Made by a program: the position numbers and the translations under genes
Shown here: one piece after another, positions 34,846-43,239 of the stretch
Position numbering within the stretch: the first letter of the stretch is position 1
Layout: the number at the start of each line of letters is the position of its first letter
Notes under the pieces: model-generated
Databases searched by the model: none
Told to the model about the DNA's origin: nothing
Seen by the model: the letters and a program-made list of their open reading frames with translations, nothing else
Source of the DNA: an uncultured Eubacteriales bacterium
GTDB taxonomy: Bacteria > Bacillota > Clostridia > Oscillospirales > Oscillospiraceae
Direction of reading: 5' to 3'
DNA: 55,654 nucleotides
Assembly (NCBI GenBank): GCA_900545925.1
Contig: URAZ01000023.1
Coordinates: 1 to 55,654, forward strand

Positions 34846-37170
34846 TTATGACTGTTCATCCTCCTGCGCCGGTGCGTGCGCAGCACGGTACTGGCCCGGC
34901 GTAACGCCCTCAAACTGCTTGAAGACGCGGAAGAAGGTGTTGATATTCTCAAAACCGACCCGCGCGGCGACGTCCTTAATGACGATATTCGGGTCAGCAA
35001 GCAACTCCTTTGCCGCCTGAATGCGCAGACGGTTGAGATAGTTGACAAAGGTAATGCCGGTTTGATCCTTGAAGTAGCGTGAAAAATACTTGGGAGAGTA
35101 GCCGACATAGGCGCTGACGTCGTCGAGCGAGATGCGGTTATGATAGTTTCTTGCGATGTAGTCCAGCGACCGCCGAAGAATATCGGACTCCTGCTGCTGA
35201 CGCTCAAGGAGTGCGGCAGTCGCCTTTGTGCAGACGGAGCGGAAAAAGTCGCCGATTTCATCAAGATTATTGAGCGAGCTGAGTTCTGCGAACGGGTCTG
35301 CATCAAAGAGCGGGAAAAACGGGATGCTGCGCGCAGTCAGGATCTGCGCGATCAGGGAAAGAATCGAGGAAAACGACGTGATCAGATGCTCATAAGGAAT
35401 GCCGTTTTCCGCGCTCTGCTCGATAAGTGCGACAATATAGCTCTTGGCAGCGTCTGCGTTGCCGCTGGTGATGTAATTTGTGATATAATTCTTGTTTTCG
35501 TCCGTAAGGAAGGAGGGATACTCTCCGGCAGACGGAAGGTGCATGCTCTGGATAAGCTGGCTCTGGCGGTTGAGCACACGGTAGCGCAGAGCATTTTTTG
35601 CGGATTGATACAGTTCTGGCAGTTCTTCAAGCCGGTTGACAAAGGATGTTGTCACAAAAATCAGCCGCAGCTGGTCATTTTCAATATCGGCTAGATGCAG
35701 GATCTGCGTAAGCTCCCTGTGCAGTGCAGTAAGGTTCAATTCATCCATATTGACGATGAACGCAAATGTGCGGGGCAAGCACTCCATATATTCGATCTTC
35801 TGCTCGAAGGGATACGTCCACGCAGCTGTCAGCTTGCAGATGCCATCCTGCATATGTGCCAGTTCCACCGGCGTGTAGTCCAGATATGCGCGCTTGTAGA
35901 AATCGAACGATAAAAGCACGAGCGTATAGTACTTGTGTGGAAACTGCGCACCCAATTCAGCGAGTTGATAGGACAGCAGAGCCTCATCCTGCGACCGACC
36001 ACGCAGAATGTCAAGGAGTAAATTGCTGCGCAGCTGTTCCTGCCCACTTTTCATGAGCGTAGAGAGTTTCTCGTTGGAGGCACGGATTTCGTTGATATTG
36101 GAACGGATGCTGCGGTAAACGGCGGTGCTTTCAATGGCAGCCGAGCGGGGATCGTCGATCGGAGGCTCGGAAAAGCTGTTTGCCAGACGGATGATGGGAC
36201 GGCTGATGCGGCTGGAGAAAATTGCGGAGATCAGCACGATCAGCACCAGCAGGATCAAAATCAGCAGCAGAGTAAAGCTGCGGATCGGCTGCAGGCCGGA
36301 ATAATATTCGCTTGTCGGGATGACACTTATATACCGCAGACCGTAGGCACCGGAGAGGGACTGCACCTGATAATCGGTGTCTCCGATACGGCAGTTGTGA
36401 ACCTCGCTGTCGTCAAACAGGGGCAGGCTGTCAGTCTGCGCAAAAGTCGAGCAAACTGGTGCGCCTGCGGCATCAAAAATGCAGATGTCGCCCTGGCGTT
36501 CCAGAAAGCGGTCGTCCAGCAGTGCTTCTGCCAGTGACGGCGACAGAACAAAGCCCATGACGCGGTTCGTGCCGTATGATTGCTCGGGAAAGTAGGTGTA
36601 CAGCAGCAGGAGCGCGCGGCTGTCCTGCCGATTTTTCACAAGGCTGTATCGTGTATAATCCAGTGCGCCGATGAATGAAAATGCGCGGTTTTCGCACAGC
36701 GTACCGTAAAGTTCTTCAAAGGAGTAGCCGGGGAATCTGCAATACTTTGAAAAATAGATCTCCGCGTCAAAGCAGCCGATGTTTGAGGCAATGCGATTGG
36801 TGCCGGGATCGAGGACAAAAACCGCTTCAAGGTTTTCATTGGATGACAGTGCATTGGTCAGAAGCGTTGTTGCGTCCTTTGTAAACTTGTTTGACCGGAA
36901 GCTGCCGGTCAGCGTTTCCTTCACGGAGTAATCCAGCATCTGCATCCGCTGTGCGTTCAGAGCGGATTCAAGCTGCGTGGAAAGGCTTGTGAGATATGCG
37001 CTGTTCGTTCGCTCGGTCTGCGTGCGCACCAGATTCTCCGCCTGCCAGTTGAATGCAATGCACGCGATAGAAACCGGCAGAATGATGCAGCCGAACAGAA
37101 TCAGAAACAGCCGGAAAAATAGATCGTGTTCGGAAACAAAGCCGCAGATGCGGCTCCAAAAGCGTTTCAT
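34846..37170 (-). CDS. Membrane-anchored AraC-family sensor-regulator 2
   Basis: 774 residues. Transmembrane segments lie near residues 17-40 (FFRLFLILFGCIILPVSIACIAF) and near residue 300 (FTLLLILILLVLIVLISAIF), enclosing an extracytoplasmic sensor of about 250 residues. A cytoplasmic linker follows, then an AraC double HTH at the end (LDDVSAYVGYSPKYFSRYFKDQTGITF; RVGFENINTFFRVFKQFEG). It probably binds a glycan fragment outside and activates the surrounding transport and catabolic operons. Its own promoter and four others share direct repeats of GTGGAAAAATG type, so it is the best candidate to bind them, including by autoregulation. It is divergent from ABC importer 2, its likely main target. 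Confidence 0.9.
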   Translation of the reverse strand: MKRFWSRICGFVSEHDLFFRLFLILFGCIILPVSIACIAFNWQAENLVRTQTERTNSAYLTSLSTQLESALNAQRMQMLDYSVKETLTGSFRSNKFTKDATTLLTNALSSNENLEAVFVLDPGTNRIASNIGCFDAEIYFSKYCRFPGYSFEELYGTLCENRAFSFIGALDYTRYSLVKNRQDSRALLLLYTYFPEQSYGTNRVMGFVLSPSLAEALLDDRFLERQGDICIFDAAGAPVCSTFAQTDSLPLFDDSEVHNCRIGDTDYQVQSLSGAYGLRYISVIPTSEYYSGLQPIRSFTLLLILILLVLIVLISAIFSSRISRPIIRLANSFSEPPIDDPRSAAIESTAVYRSIRSNINEIRASNEKLSTLMKSGQEQLRSNLLLDILRGRSQDEALLSYQLAELGAQFPHKYYTLVLLSFDFYKRAYLDYTPVELAHMQDGICKLTAAWTYPFEQKIEYMECLPRTFAFIVNMDELNLTALHRELTQILHLADIENDQLRLIFVTTSFVNRLEELPELYQSAKNALRYRVLNRQSQLIQSMHLPSAGEYPSFLTDENKNYITNYITSGNADAAKSYIVALIEQSAENGIPYEHLITSFSSILSLIAQILTARSIPFFPLFDADPFAELSSLNNLDEIGDFFRSVCTKATAALLERQQQESDILRRSLDYIARNYHNRISLDDVSAYVGYSPKYFSRYFKDQTGITFVNYLNRLRIQAAKELLADPNIVIKDVAARVGFENINTFFRVFKQFEGVTPGQYRAAHAPAQEDEQS

Positions 37171-37206
37171 AGAAAAACCTCAGCAGTATCTAAAAAATTT
37201 ATTTTA

Positions 37207-37270
37207 AGTATAACCGCTGCCGCCATCTGCCGCAACTCTCATATTTCTACCGGGGGCAACCATTTTCCAC
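37207..37270 (-). promoter_or_regulatory. AraC2-box promoter of araC2 (autoregulatory)
   Basis: Minus strand: GTGGAAAATGG starts at 37270, GTAGAAATATG at 37250 (20 bp apart), -35 TTGCGG at 37235-37230 (15 bp further), a 17-bp spacer, -10 TATACT at 37212-37207, which is 37 bases before the araC2 start codon. Confidence 0.65.
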
Positions 37271-37307
37271 TGGATCGCAGAAAGAATGGGACAGATGCTG
37301 CAAGGCG

Positions 37308-37372
37308 GTGGAAAAATGAATATTGCCGTAGAAAATGGAGAATTTACAAGTCGGCGTATCCCATGCTATGCT
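37308..37372 (+). promoter_or_regulatory. AraC2-box promoter of ABC importer 2 operon
   Basis: Plus strand: GTGGAAAAATG at 37308, GTAGAAAATGG at 37328 (20 bp apart), -35 TTTACA at 37343 (15 bp further), an 18-bp spacer, then TGC-TATGCT with the -10 at 37367-37372, 69 bases before the first permease start. It is divergent from the araC2 promoter, with 37 bp between the two boxes. Confidence 0.7.
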
Positions 37373-37441
37373 CAAAACGCGGTCAGGCCGGAGGGCCGGA
37401 TCGGGAGCAAATGATTTCGGACACAAGAGGGAGATACGGTT

Positions 37442-38398
37442 TTGCAAGTGACCACAAAGAAACAGAATACTGCTGAGCGGCTTCCCGCCCGTCGAGGCAG
37501 CACATGGAGCTATGTGCGGCAGCACTGGATCCTGTACGTCATGCTCATACCAGGAATTATCATGTTCTTCCTGTTTATGTACAAGCCCATGGTCGGCTTG
37601 CTTATGGCATTTGAAAATTACAATTTCAAAAAGGGCATTTTCGGCAGCGAGTGGGTCGGCCTTGCAAACTTCAAGCGCTTCTTCCGCTATAAAAACTGCT
37701 GGCGGCTCATCCGCAATACGCTTTTGCTGAATGTATTCAATATGCTCTGGACGACGCCAATCAATATTATCTTCGCGCTGATGATCAACGAATTCCGCGA
37801 AAAGGGCGTGTTCCGCAAGAGTGCAACTACGATCGCGTATCTGCCGCACTTCTTATCCGGCGTCGTCGTCATTTCAATCTTTAATCAGTTCCTGATGCCG
37901 AGCGGCACCATCAATCAGATCATTGAAAAGCTCGGCGGAACGCCGCTGAAATTCCTGAGTGACCCGAAATACTTCCGCACGATCTACAACTTTATCTGTA
38001 TCTGGCAGGAAACGGGCTGGGGCTCCGTTATCTATGTCGCTGCATTGGCCGGTATCGACTCCTCGCTCTATGAGGCAGCCAGAATGGACGGTGCGAATAA
38101 GCTCCAGCAGATCTGGCATGTTTCGCTGCCCGGAATTGCATCGACGATCTCGATCCAGTTCATCATGAACCTTGGCTATCTGCTTTCCGGCGGCACGGAC
38201 CGCGTCATGCTGCTGTACAACGAAAAACTCTACCCCACAGCGGACATCATCGGCACCTATATCTACCGCGTGGGTCTTTTGAACACAGATTACAGCTATT
38301 CCGTTGCGGTCGGTCTGTTCCAGTCACTGATCGGGCTTATTCTTGTGCTGGTCACGAATAAGATTTCCAAAAAGCTGACGGAAACCAGTCTGATTTGA
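37442..38398 (+). CDS. Sugar ABC transporter permease, LplB-like (importer 2)
   Basis: 318 residues starting at a TTG (37442) with AGGGAG 8 bases upstream; a GTG two codons later is the alternative. There are six hydrophobic helices (LYVMLIPGIIMFFLFMYKPMVGLLMAF), the LplB-type GIFGSEWVGLANFKRFF and the EAA loop YEAARMDGANKLQQIWHVSLPGI. Same architecture as importer 1 but clearly diverged, implying another oligosaccharide. It is the first gene of a nine-gene plus-strand run ending in the sugar-acid enzymes. No ATPase is encoded here. Confidence 0.9.
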   Translation: MQVTTKKQNTAERLPARRGSTWSYVRQHWILYVMLIPGIIMFFLFMYKPMVGLLMAFENYNFKKGIFGSEWVGLANFKRFFRYKNCWRLIRNTLLLNVFNMLWTTPINIIFALMINEFREKGVFRKSATTIAYLPHFLSGVVVISIFNQFLMPSGTINQIIEKLGGTPLKFLSDPKYFRTIYNFICIWQETGWGSVIYVAALAGIDSSLYEAARMDGANKLQQIWHVSLPGIASTISIQFIMNLGYLLSGGTDRVMLLYNEKLYPTADIIGTYIYRVGLLNTDYSYSVAVGLFQSLIGLILVLVTNKISKKLTETSLI

Positions 38399-38408
38399 GG
38401 AAAGTACC

Positions 38409-39281
38409 ATGAGAAAAACACACAGAATCCATAAAAAGATTGCGGGCGACAAGGTGTTCTGCGCCATCGTACTGACGCTTTTCTGCCTGATGATTATTTT
38501 CCCGTTTCTCAATGTCCTGGCGATCTCGCTCAGTTCGCGTCTGTCCGTCTCGCAGGGTAGGGTATGGCTCTGGCCGGTTGGCTTTAATCTTGAATCGTAT
38601 AAGCGCGCGTTTGCGTATGACGGGTTCCTCCGCTCCTATTGGAACACGATCCGTTATACTTTCATGGATACGGTGCTTTCGCTGGCTATCACCATGCTGA
38701 CGGCCTATCCGCTGTCCAAGTCCTATCTGCGCGGGAGAAAATTTTTCAACGTCTTTTTCGTCTTCACCATGCTGTTCAGCGGCGGCCTGATCGCCAGCTA
38801 TATCAACATGACGAAAATGGGACTCAACGGCACGATCTGGGCCGTCCTGTTTCCCGCGGCGTGCAGCCCCTATACCATCATTTTAATGCGCACCTTTTTT
38901 GAGCAGATCCCCACGTCCATGGAGGAATCGGCATTCATTGACGGTGCAAACGACTTTCATGTCTTTACAAAAATCACGATTCCGCTTTCCAAGCCAATCA
39001 TCAGCACGGTGGTACTGCTTTTCGCGGTCAACCGCTGGAATTCCTGGTTCAATGAGTTTATCTATCTGACAGACAAGAAGCTACACCCGCTGCAGCTGGT
39101 CATTCGCTCCATCGTTCTGACGGGTGAGTCGGAAGGCGCGCTGCAGGCTGGCGAAGTGGTGCTCGGTCAGTCACTCAAGTATGCGGTCGTCATTCTGGCG
39201 ATGATCCCAATGCTGATTCTCTACCCACTGATCCAAAAATATCTGGTAAAGGGTATTATGCTTGGCGCGGTAAAGGGTTAA
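38409..39281 (+). CDS. Sugar ABC transporter permease, LplC-like (importer 2)
   Basis: 290 residues (ribosome site GAGGAAAG). The six-helix permease pattern includes the EAA loop EESAFIDGANDFHVFTKITIPLSKP and the LplC-type end LVKGIMLGAVKG. It pairs with the gene 10 bases upstream to form the membrane channel, and is followed after 81 bases by the binding protein. Confidence 0.9.
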   Translation: MRKTHRIHKKIAGDKVFCAIVLTLFCLMIIFPFLNVLAISLSSRLSVSQGRVWLWPVGFNLESYKRAFAYDGFLRSYWNTIRYTFMDTVLSLAITMLTAYPLSKSYLRGRKFFNVFFVFTMLFSGGLIASYINMTKMGLNGTIWAVLFPAACSPYTIILMRTFFEQIPTSMEESAFIDGANDFHVFTKITIPLSKPIISTVVLLFAVNRWNSWFNEFIYLTDKKLHPLQLVIRSIVLTGESEGALQAGEVVLGQSLKYAVVILAMIPMLILYPLIQKYLVKGIMLGAVKG

Positions 39282-39362
39282 ACGTGGAAGCACTTGACAT
39301 TGTAATAGGCACGAAATGTGTTTATTATAGAACAATCTGAAACTTGAAAAAGGAGAACGAAA

Positions 39363-41003
39363 ATGGCAAAGAAACTGATCGCACTTCTTCTGGCCGTCCT
39401 GATGCTTGCCGGTATGCTTGCCGGCTGCGCCAAGACCGCCGAGACCCCTGCACCCGCCACCGAAGACCCGGCGGACACGTCCGACTCCAGCAACACTACC
39501 GATACCCCTGCTCCCTCCTCCGACGCGGAACCGATCGAAATCAGCATCGCTTACGAGGAATCCACGCATCCCGTTGATACCGATACGTTTGCAGCCTGCA
39601 AGAAGCTGGAAGAAACGCTCGGCATCAAGATCAACTGGCTCAATTGGGGCGGCGAAGAAGCCACCTATAAGGAGAAGCTGAATCTGGCTATGGCCTCCGG
39701 CACTGCTCCCGATCTCTTCATGATCCACGGCGCGGACGAAGCCAAGCGCTATGTCAATCAGGATCTGCTGCTCTGCATCGAAGATTACTGGCAGGATTAT
39801 CCCAATATCGCCAAGTACATCGATACCGAGAAGGTTCGTGAAGCCATTACTTATTCCGACAACGGCAAGATCTACACCACCGTCCGTCAGTATTCCACTC
39901 CGGTTTACTGGTTCGGCCTGCTGGCCCGCAAGGACATCATCAATGACCTTGGCTTTGAATATGACGGCACCATCGAAAGCCTGACCGACCTGATGCGCGC
40001 CATGAAAGAGGAAACCGGAAGCTACGTTTTCTCCGTCCGTAACGGCGTCGGCTCCCTTGTGACCAACTTTGCTTCCATCTTCGGCGCCTCTATGGGCGGT
40101 GTTGTGGGCTGGAACGCAAACGAAGGTAAGTATACGTTTGAAGGCAACGATGAGCATCTGTACAATGAGCTTGTCTGGCTCAATCAGCTTTATACTGAAG
40201 GGCTGATGGATCCCGAATACGCGCTGAACAGCACGGAAATGTGGGAAGAAAAGATGTCCACTGGCAAGGCGACTGTTACCTTCGATTATCTGACTCGCAG
40301 TGAGGACTTCACCAACGCTGTCCGCGGCGAGGATCCGAACGCCGCCTATGAGCTCGGCCCCATCGCCATGCCTGTTACCGCTGACGGCTTCAAGCCCAAG
40401 ACCTACGCCTTCAGTTCCATCGACGTCAACTACCAGCTTGGCATCAACGCCGATACCAAGTATCCGGAGATCTGCATGCAGATTCTCAACTACATCTATT
40501 CCGACGAGTCCATCATCGACGCCAACTATGGCGAAGAGGGCGTGACCTTCGACTACGTTGACGGCGAGCCAGTTCTCAACGAGAATATCCCGACCGTTCT
40601 CAACAACTACCAGACCCCGGGCGACCCCATCGATATCGACGAGTATAAGGCTGCATGGCTCGGCATCTTCAATGTCGTCACCGATACCGATCTGTACGCT
40701 CTGACTTACTACGGTCCGTACAGCTACCCCGGCTACAAGCTGTACAGCGAGAACGAATGGCTGATGGATCTGGATCCCGTGATCCCCGCCAGCTACTTCA
40801 CCACTGAGGAAGAAGCAGAGAAGTCCGACATTATGACTGCTTTGAGTGAATATTGCAACGCTCAGATTCAGGACTTTATTGAGGGTACCCGTCCTCTGAC
40901 CGAGGAAGAATACGCCAAGTTCCAAGACGAATGCCTGAACGAGTACGGCGCAGCCCGCTGGTGCGAGATCATGAACACCGCATACGCTGCATGGAAGGGC
41001 TAA
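39363..41003 (+). CDS. Extracellular sugar-binding lipoprotein (importer 2)
   Basis: 546 residues with the lipoprotein signal AKKLIALLLAVLMLAGMLAGC (lipobox LAGC) and an acidic Ser/Thr/Pro linker to about residue 55. The mature part is a large family-1 binding protein: KINWLNWGGEEATYKEKLNLAMASG, DLFMIHGADEAKRYVNQDLL. It binds the oligosaccharide for importer 2 outside the cell. Strong codon bias suggests high expression. AAAAGGAG precedes the ATG. It lies within the AraC2-box operon. Confidence 0.9.
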   Translation: MAKKLIALLLAVLMLAGMLAGCAKTAETPAPATEDPADTSDSSNTTDTPAPSSDAEPIEISIAYEESTHPVDTDTFAACKKLEETLGIKINWLNWGGEEATYKEKLNLAMASGTAPDLFMIHGADEAKRYVNQDLLLCIEDYWQDYPNIAKYIDTEKVREAITYSDNGKIYTTVRQYSTPVYWFGLLARKDIINDLGFEYDGTIESLTDLMRAMKEETGSYVFSVRNGVGSLVTNFASIFGASMGGVVGWNANEGKYTFEGNDEHLYNELVWLNQLYTEGLMDPEYALNSTEMWEEKMSTGKATVTFDYLTRSEDFTNAVRGEDPNAAYELGPIAMPVTADGFKPKTYAFSSIDVNYQLGINADTKYPEICMQILNYIYSDESIIDANYGEEGVTFDYVDGEPVLNENIPTVLNNYQTPGDPIDIDEYKAAWLGIFNVVTDTDLYALTYYGPYSYPGYKLYSENEWLMDLDPVIPASYFTTEEEAEKSDIMTALSEYCNAQIQDFIEGTRPLTEEEYAKFQDECLNEYGAARWCEIMNTAYAAWKG

Positions 41004-41098
41004 CCGATAGCTTAACAAGACCTGAATAACAAGCAATGACAGGCGGAGGGAAACGGCAGCGGCCGCTTCTCTCCGCTCTGTCTTTGGAGGACAACATC

Positions 41099-41866
41099 AT
41101 GAAGAAAGTTGCAATCGTCACCGGCTCCAGCCGCGGCATCGGCTATGCCATTGCGCGGCGGCTGGGCAGGGATGGGTTCCGCGTCGTTGTTTCAGCGACC
41201 GGACCGCAGGAAAAATATGAACAGGTGCTGGCAGGGCTGACTGCGGACGGTATCGAATGGCGCTATATCCGCTGCGATATCGCAGACCATGATAGCCGAC
41301 TGCATCTGATCGAAGAAACGGTCCGACAGTTTGGCCGTATCGACGTGCTTGTCAATAACGCGGGCGTCGCGCCGAAGGTGCGCGCTGATCTGCTGGAGAT
41401 GACGGAGGAGAGCTTCGACCGCGTGGTCGGTACAAACACAAAGGGCAACCTGTTTCTGACGCAGGCAGCGGCAAAGCAGATGCTCCGTCAGGAGCCCATC
41501 GGCAAAAAGCGCGGCACGATCATCAATATCTCCTCCTGCTCGGCGGAGGTATCCAGCGTCAGCCGGGGTGAATACTGTGTGTCCAAGGCAGGCGTCTCCA
41601 TGCTGACGACGCTGTTTGCCGACCGGCTGGCCGGAGAAGGCATACTGGTCAATGAGATCCGTCCGGGTGTCATCGCCACGGACATGACCAGCACGGTTAC
41701 CGGGAAATACGATAAGCTCATCGCGGACGGTGCGTTTCCCATCGCACGCTGGGGTACGCCTGAGGATATTGCAAACGCAGTTTCCGTGTTCGCGGGCGAC
41801 GATTTTCTGTATACGACCGGCAGCCACCTCGACGTTGACGGCGGGTTCCACATCAAAAGACTGTGA
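41099..41866 (+). CDS. Short-chain dehydrogenase/reductase
   Basis: 255 residues from the ATG at 41099 (GGAGG upstream; a longer frame back to 41036 has no ribosome site). The classical SDR motifs are complete: cofactor loop TGSSRGIGYA, NNAGVAP, catalytic Ser in ISSCSAEV, Tyr-x3-Lys in YCVSKAG, and the C-terminal HLDVDGGFHI. Similar SDRs act as 3-oxoacyl-ACP reductases or as sugar-acid dehydrogenases such as KduD (2-dehydro-3-deoxygluconate 5-dehydrogenase). Here the neighbouring KDG kinase and KDPG aldolase favour a sugar-acid or uronate-derived keto acid. It stops just before the OYE-type gene. Confidence 0.85.
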   Translation: MKKVAIVTGSSRGIGYAIARRLGRDGFRVVVSATGPQEKYEQVLAGLTADGIEWRYIRCDIADHDSRLHLIEETVRQFGRIDVLVNNAGVAPKVRADLLEMTEESFDRVVGTNTKGNLFLTQAAAKQMLRQEPIGKKRGTIINISSCSAEVSSVSRGEYCVSKAGVSMLTTLFADRLAGEGILVNEIRPGVIATDMTSTVTGKYDKLIADGAFPIARWGTPEDIANAVSVFAGDDFLYTTGSHLDVDGGFHIKRL

Positions 41867-41874
41867 GGCTGGTT

Positions 41875-43227
41875 ATGCACGAGAAATTTCACTACAAAAC
41901 ACTGGACGAAATAAAACAGACCGCTGCCGCGCTCGGCGTATCGCTGCCGTTTGCGGCGGATACGCATGCTCTGGCCGAGTCGCTGCGCGTAGGCAAGCAT
42001 GTTTTCCCGAACCGGCTCGGTATCGCGCCGATGGAGGGCGCGGACTCCCTGCCGGACGGCTCACCGTCGGATTTTACTGCGCGCCGCTACCTGCGTGAAG
42101 CGAAAGGCGGCAGTGCGATCATCTGGTTTGAGGCGATCTCCATTGTCCCGGAGGGGCGTTCCTCCGCGACGCAGCTTTATCTGTGCCGCGAGAATCTTGA
42201 CAGCTACAAGCGTCTGACGCAGGCCGTCAAGGAAGCGGGCCTTCAGGTGAACGGCTTCGCACCGTATCTGGTCATGCAGGCCAACCACAGCGGCCGGTAT
42301 TCCAACCCTGACAACAAGCCTGCTCCTATCATTGCCTACCGCCATCCGAAACTGGAGCAGTACCGCGCGGCGGACAACAGCTGCATCGTGACGGACGACT
42401 ACCTCAAGGCGCTGGAGGAAAAATTCGGCGAGGCGGCGCTTCTCGCGCGCGAGGCCGGATTTGACGCTGTGGATATCAAGTCCTGTCACGGGTATCTGCT
42501 GGCAGAACTGACGTCTGCCTTTACGAGGCCGGGTGCATACGGCGGCAGCTATGAGAACCGGACGCGCCTGCTCAAAAATGCGATCCGCGCGGCAAAGGTC
42601 TATGAAACAGACGATTTTATGGTCACATCGCGCCTTGGTATTTACGACGGCTACGCATGGCCGTATGGCTTCGGCGTGAGCGAGGGCTCCGGACTGACGC
42701 CCGATCTGGCAGAACCGGTACGGCTGGTGCGTGAACTGCACGATGAGCTTGGCCTTTCCATGGTCGATCTGACCATGGGCAATCCCTATGCCACAACGCA
42801 CGTCACGCGCCCGTTTGACGCCGGAAAATATCAGCCGGACGAGCACCCATTTACCGGCCTTGCACGAATGATCCACGGAATCGGAGCAGTCAAGCAGGCT
42901 GTGCCGGAAATGACCGTCTGGGCCTCTGCCCCGACGTATCTGCGGCAGTTTTCCGATCTCTACACAGCAGGAGCTGTGGAAGCGGGCCTCTGCGACGGCA
43001 TGCTCTTTGGCCGCATGGCGTTTGCCGATCCGGATTTCGCAAATGAAATCATAAAACAGGGACGTATCGACCCGAAGCATATCTGCCTGACGTGCGGGAT
43101 GTGCGGCGATCTCATCCGCGCGCACAAGCCGACCGGCTGTGTGGTGCGCGATGCGGAAACCTTCCGCCCGTTTTATAAAGAGTTTCTGGAAATCAAGAAA
43201 ACACAGCCCGCGAATTTCCGCGGCTGA
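41875..43227 (+). CDS. OYE-family flavin oxidoreductase with a 4Fe-4S-type cysteine cluster
   Basis: 450 residues from the ATG at 41875 (GAGG 6 bases upstream; a GTG at 41863 overlaps the SDR stop). The FMN-binding TIM barrel of the NADH:flavin oxidoreductase/old yellow enzyme family is seen in NRLGIAPMEGADSLPDG, MQANHSGRYSNPDNKPAP and CHGYLLAELTSAFTRPGAYGGSYENR. Near the C-terminus, C-LT-C-GM-C-x11-C resembles the iron-sulfur site of 2,4-dienoyl-CoA reductase-type members. However, the FAD/NAD(P) domain those enzymes carry is absent, and the next gene encodes a separate FAD protein. It reduces an activated C=C bond, perhaps of an unsaturated sugar acid. Confidence 0.85.
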   Translation: MHEKFHYKTLDEIKQTAAALGVSLPFAADTHALAESLRVGKHVFPNRLGIAPMEGADSLPDGSPSDFTARRYLREAKGGSAIIWFEAISIVPEGRSSATQLYLCRENLDSYKRLTQAVKEAGLQVNGFAPYLVMQANHSGRYSNPDNKPAPIIAYRHPKLEQYRAADNSCIVTDDYLKALEEKFGEAALLAREAGFDAVDIKSCHGYLLAELTSAFTRPGAYGGSYENRTRLLKNAIRAAKVYETDDFMVTSRLGIYDGYAWPYGFGVSEGSGLTPDLAEPVRLVRELHDELGLSMVDLTMGNPYATTHVTRPFDAGKYQPDEHPFTGLARMIHGIGAVKQAVPEMTVWASAPTYLRQFSDLYTAGAVEAGLCDGMLFGRMAFADPDFANEIIKQGRIDPKHICLTCGMCGDLIRAHKPTGCVVRDAETFRPFYKEFLEIKKTQPANFRG

Positions 43228-43239
43228 GAGGATACGCGC

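Noticed and set aside
39294..39362. TTGACA at 39294 as promoter for the importer 2 binding protein
   Set aside because: The only -10-like hexamer (TATTAT) is 23 bp away, outside the workable spacing; read-through from the upstream promoter suffices.
39171..41036. Minus-strand frame of 621 codons opposite the binding protein of importer 2
   Set aside because: Same effect: an antisense shadow of a highly biased gene, with no start signals or recognisable domain.
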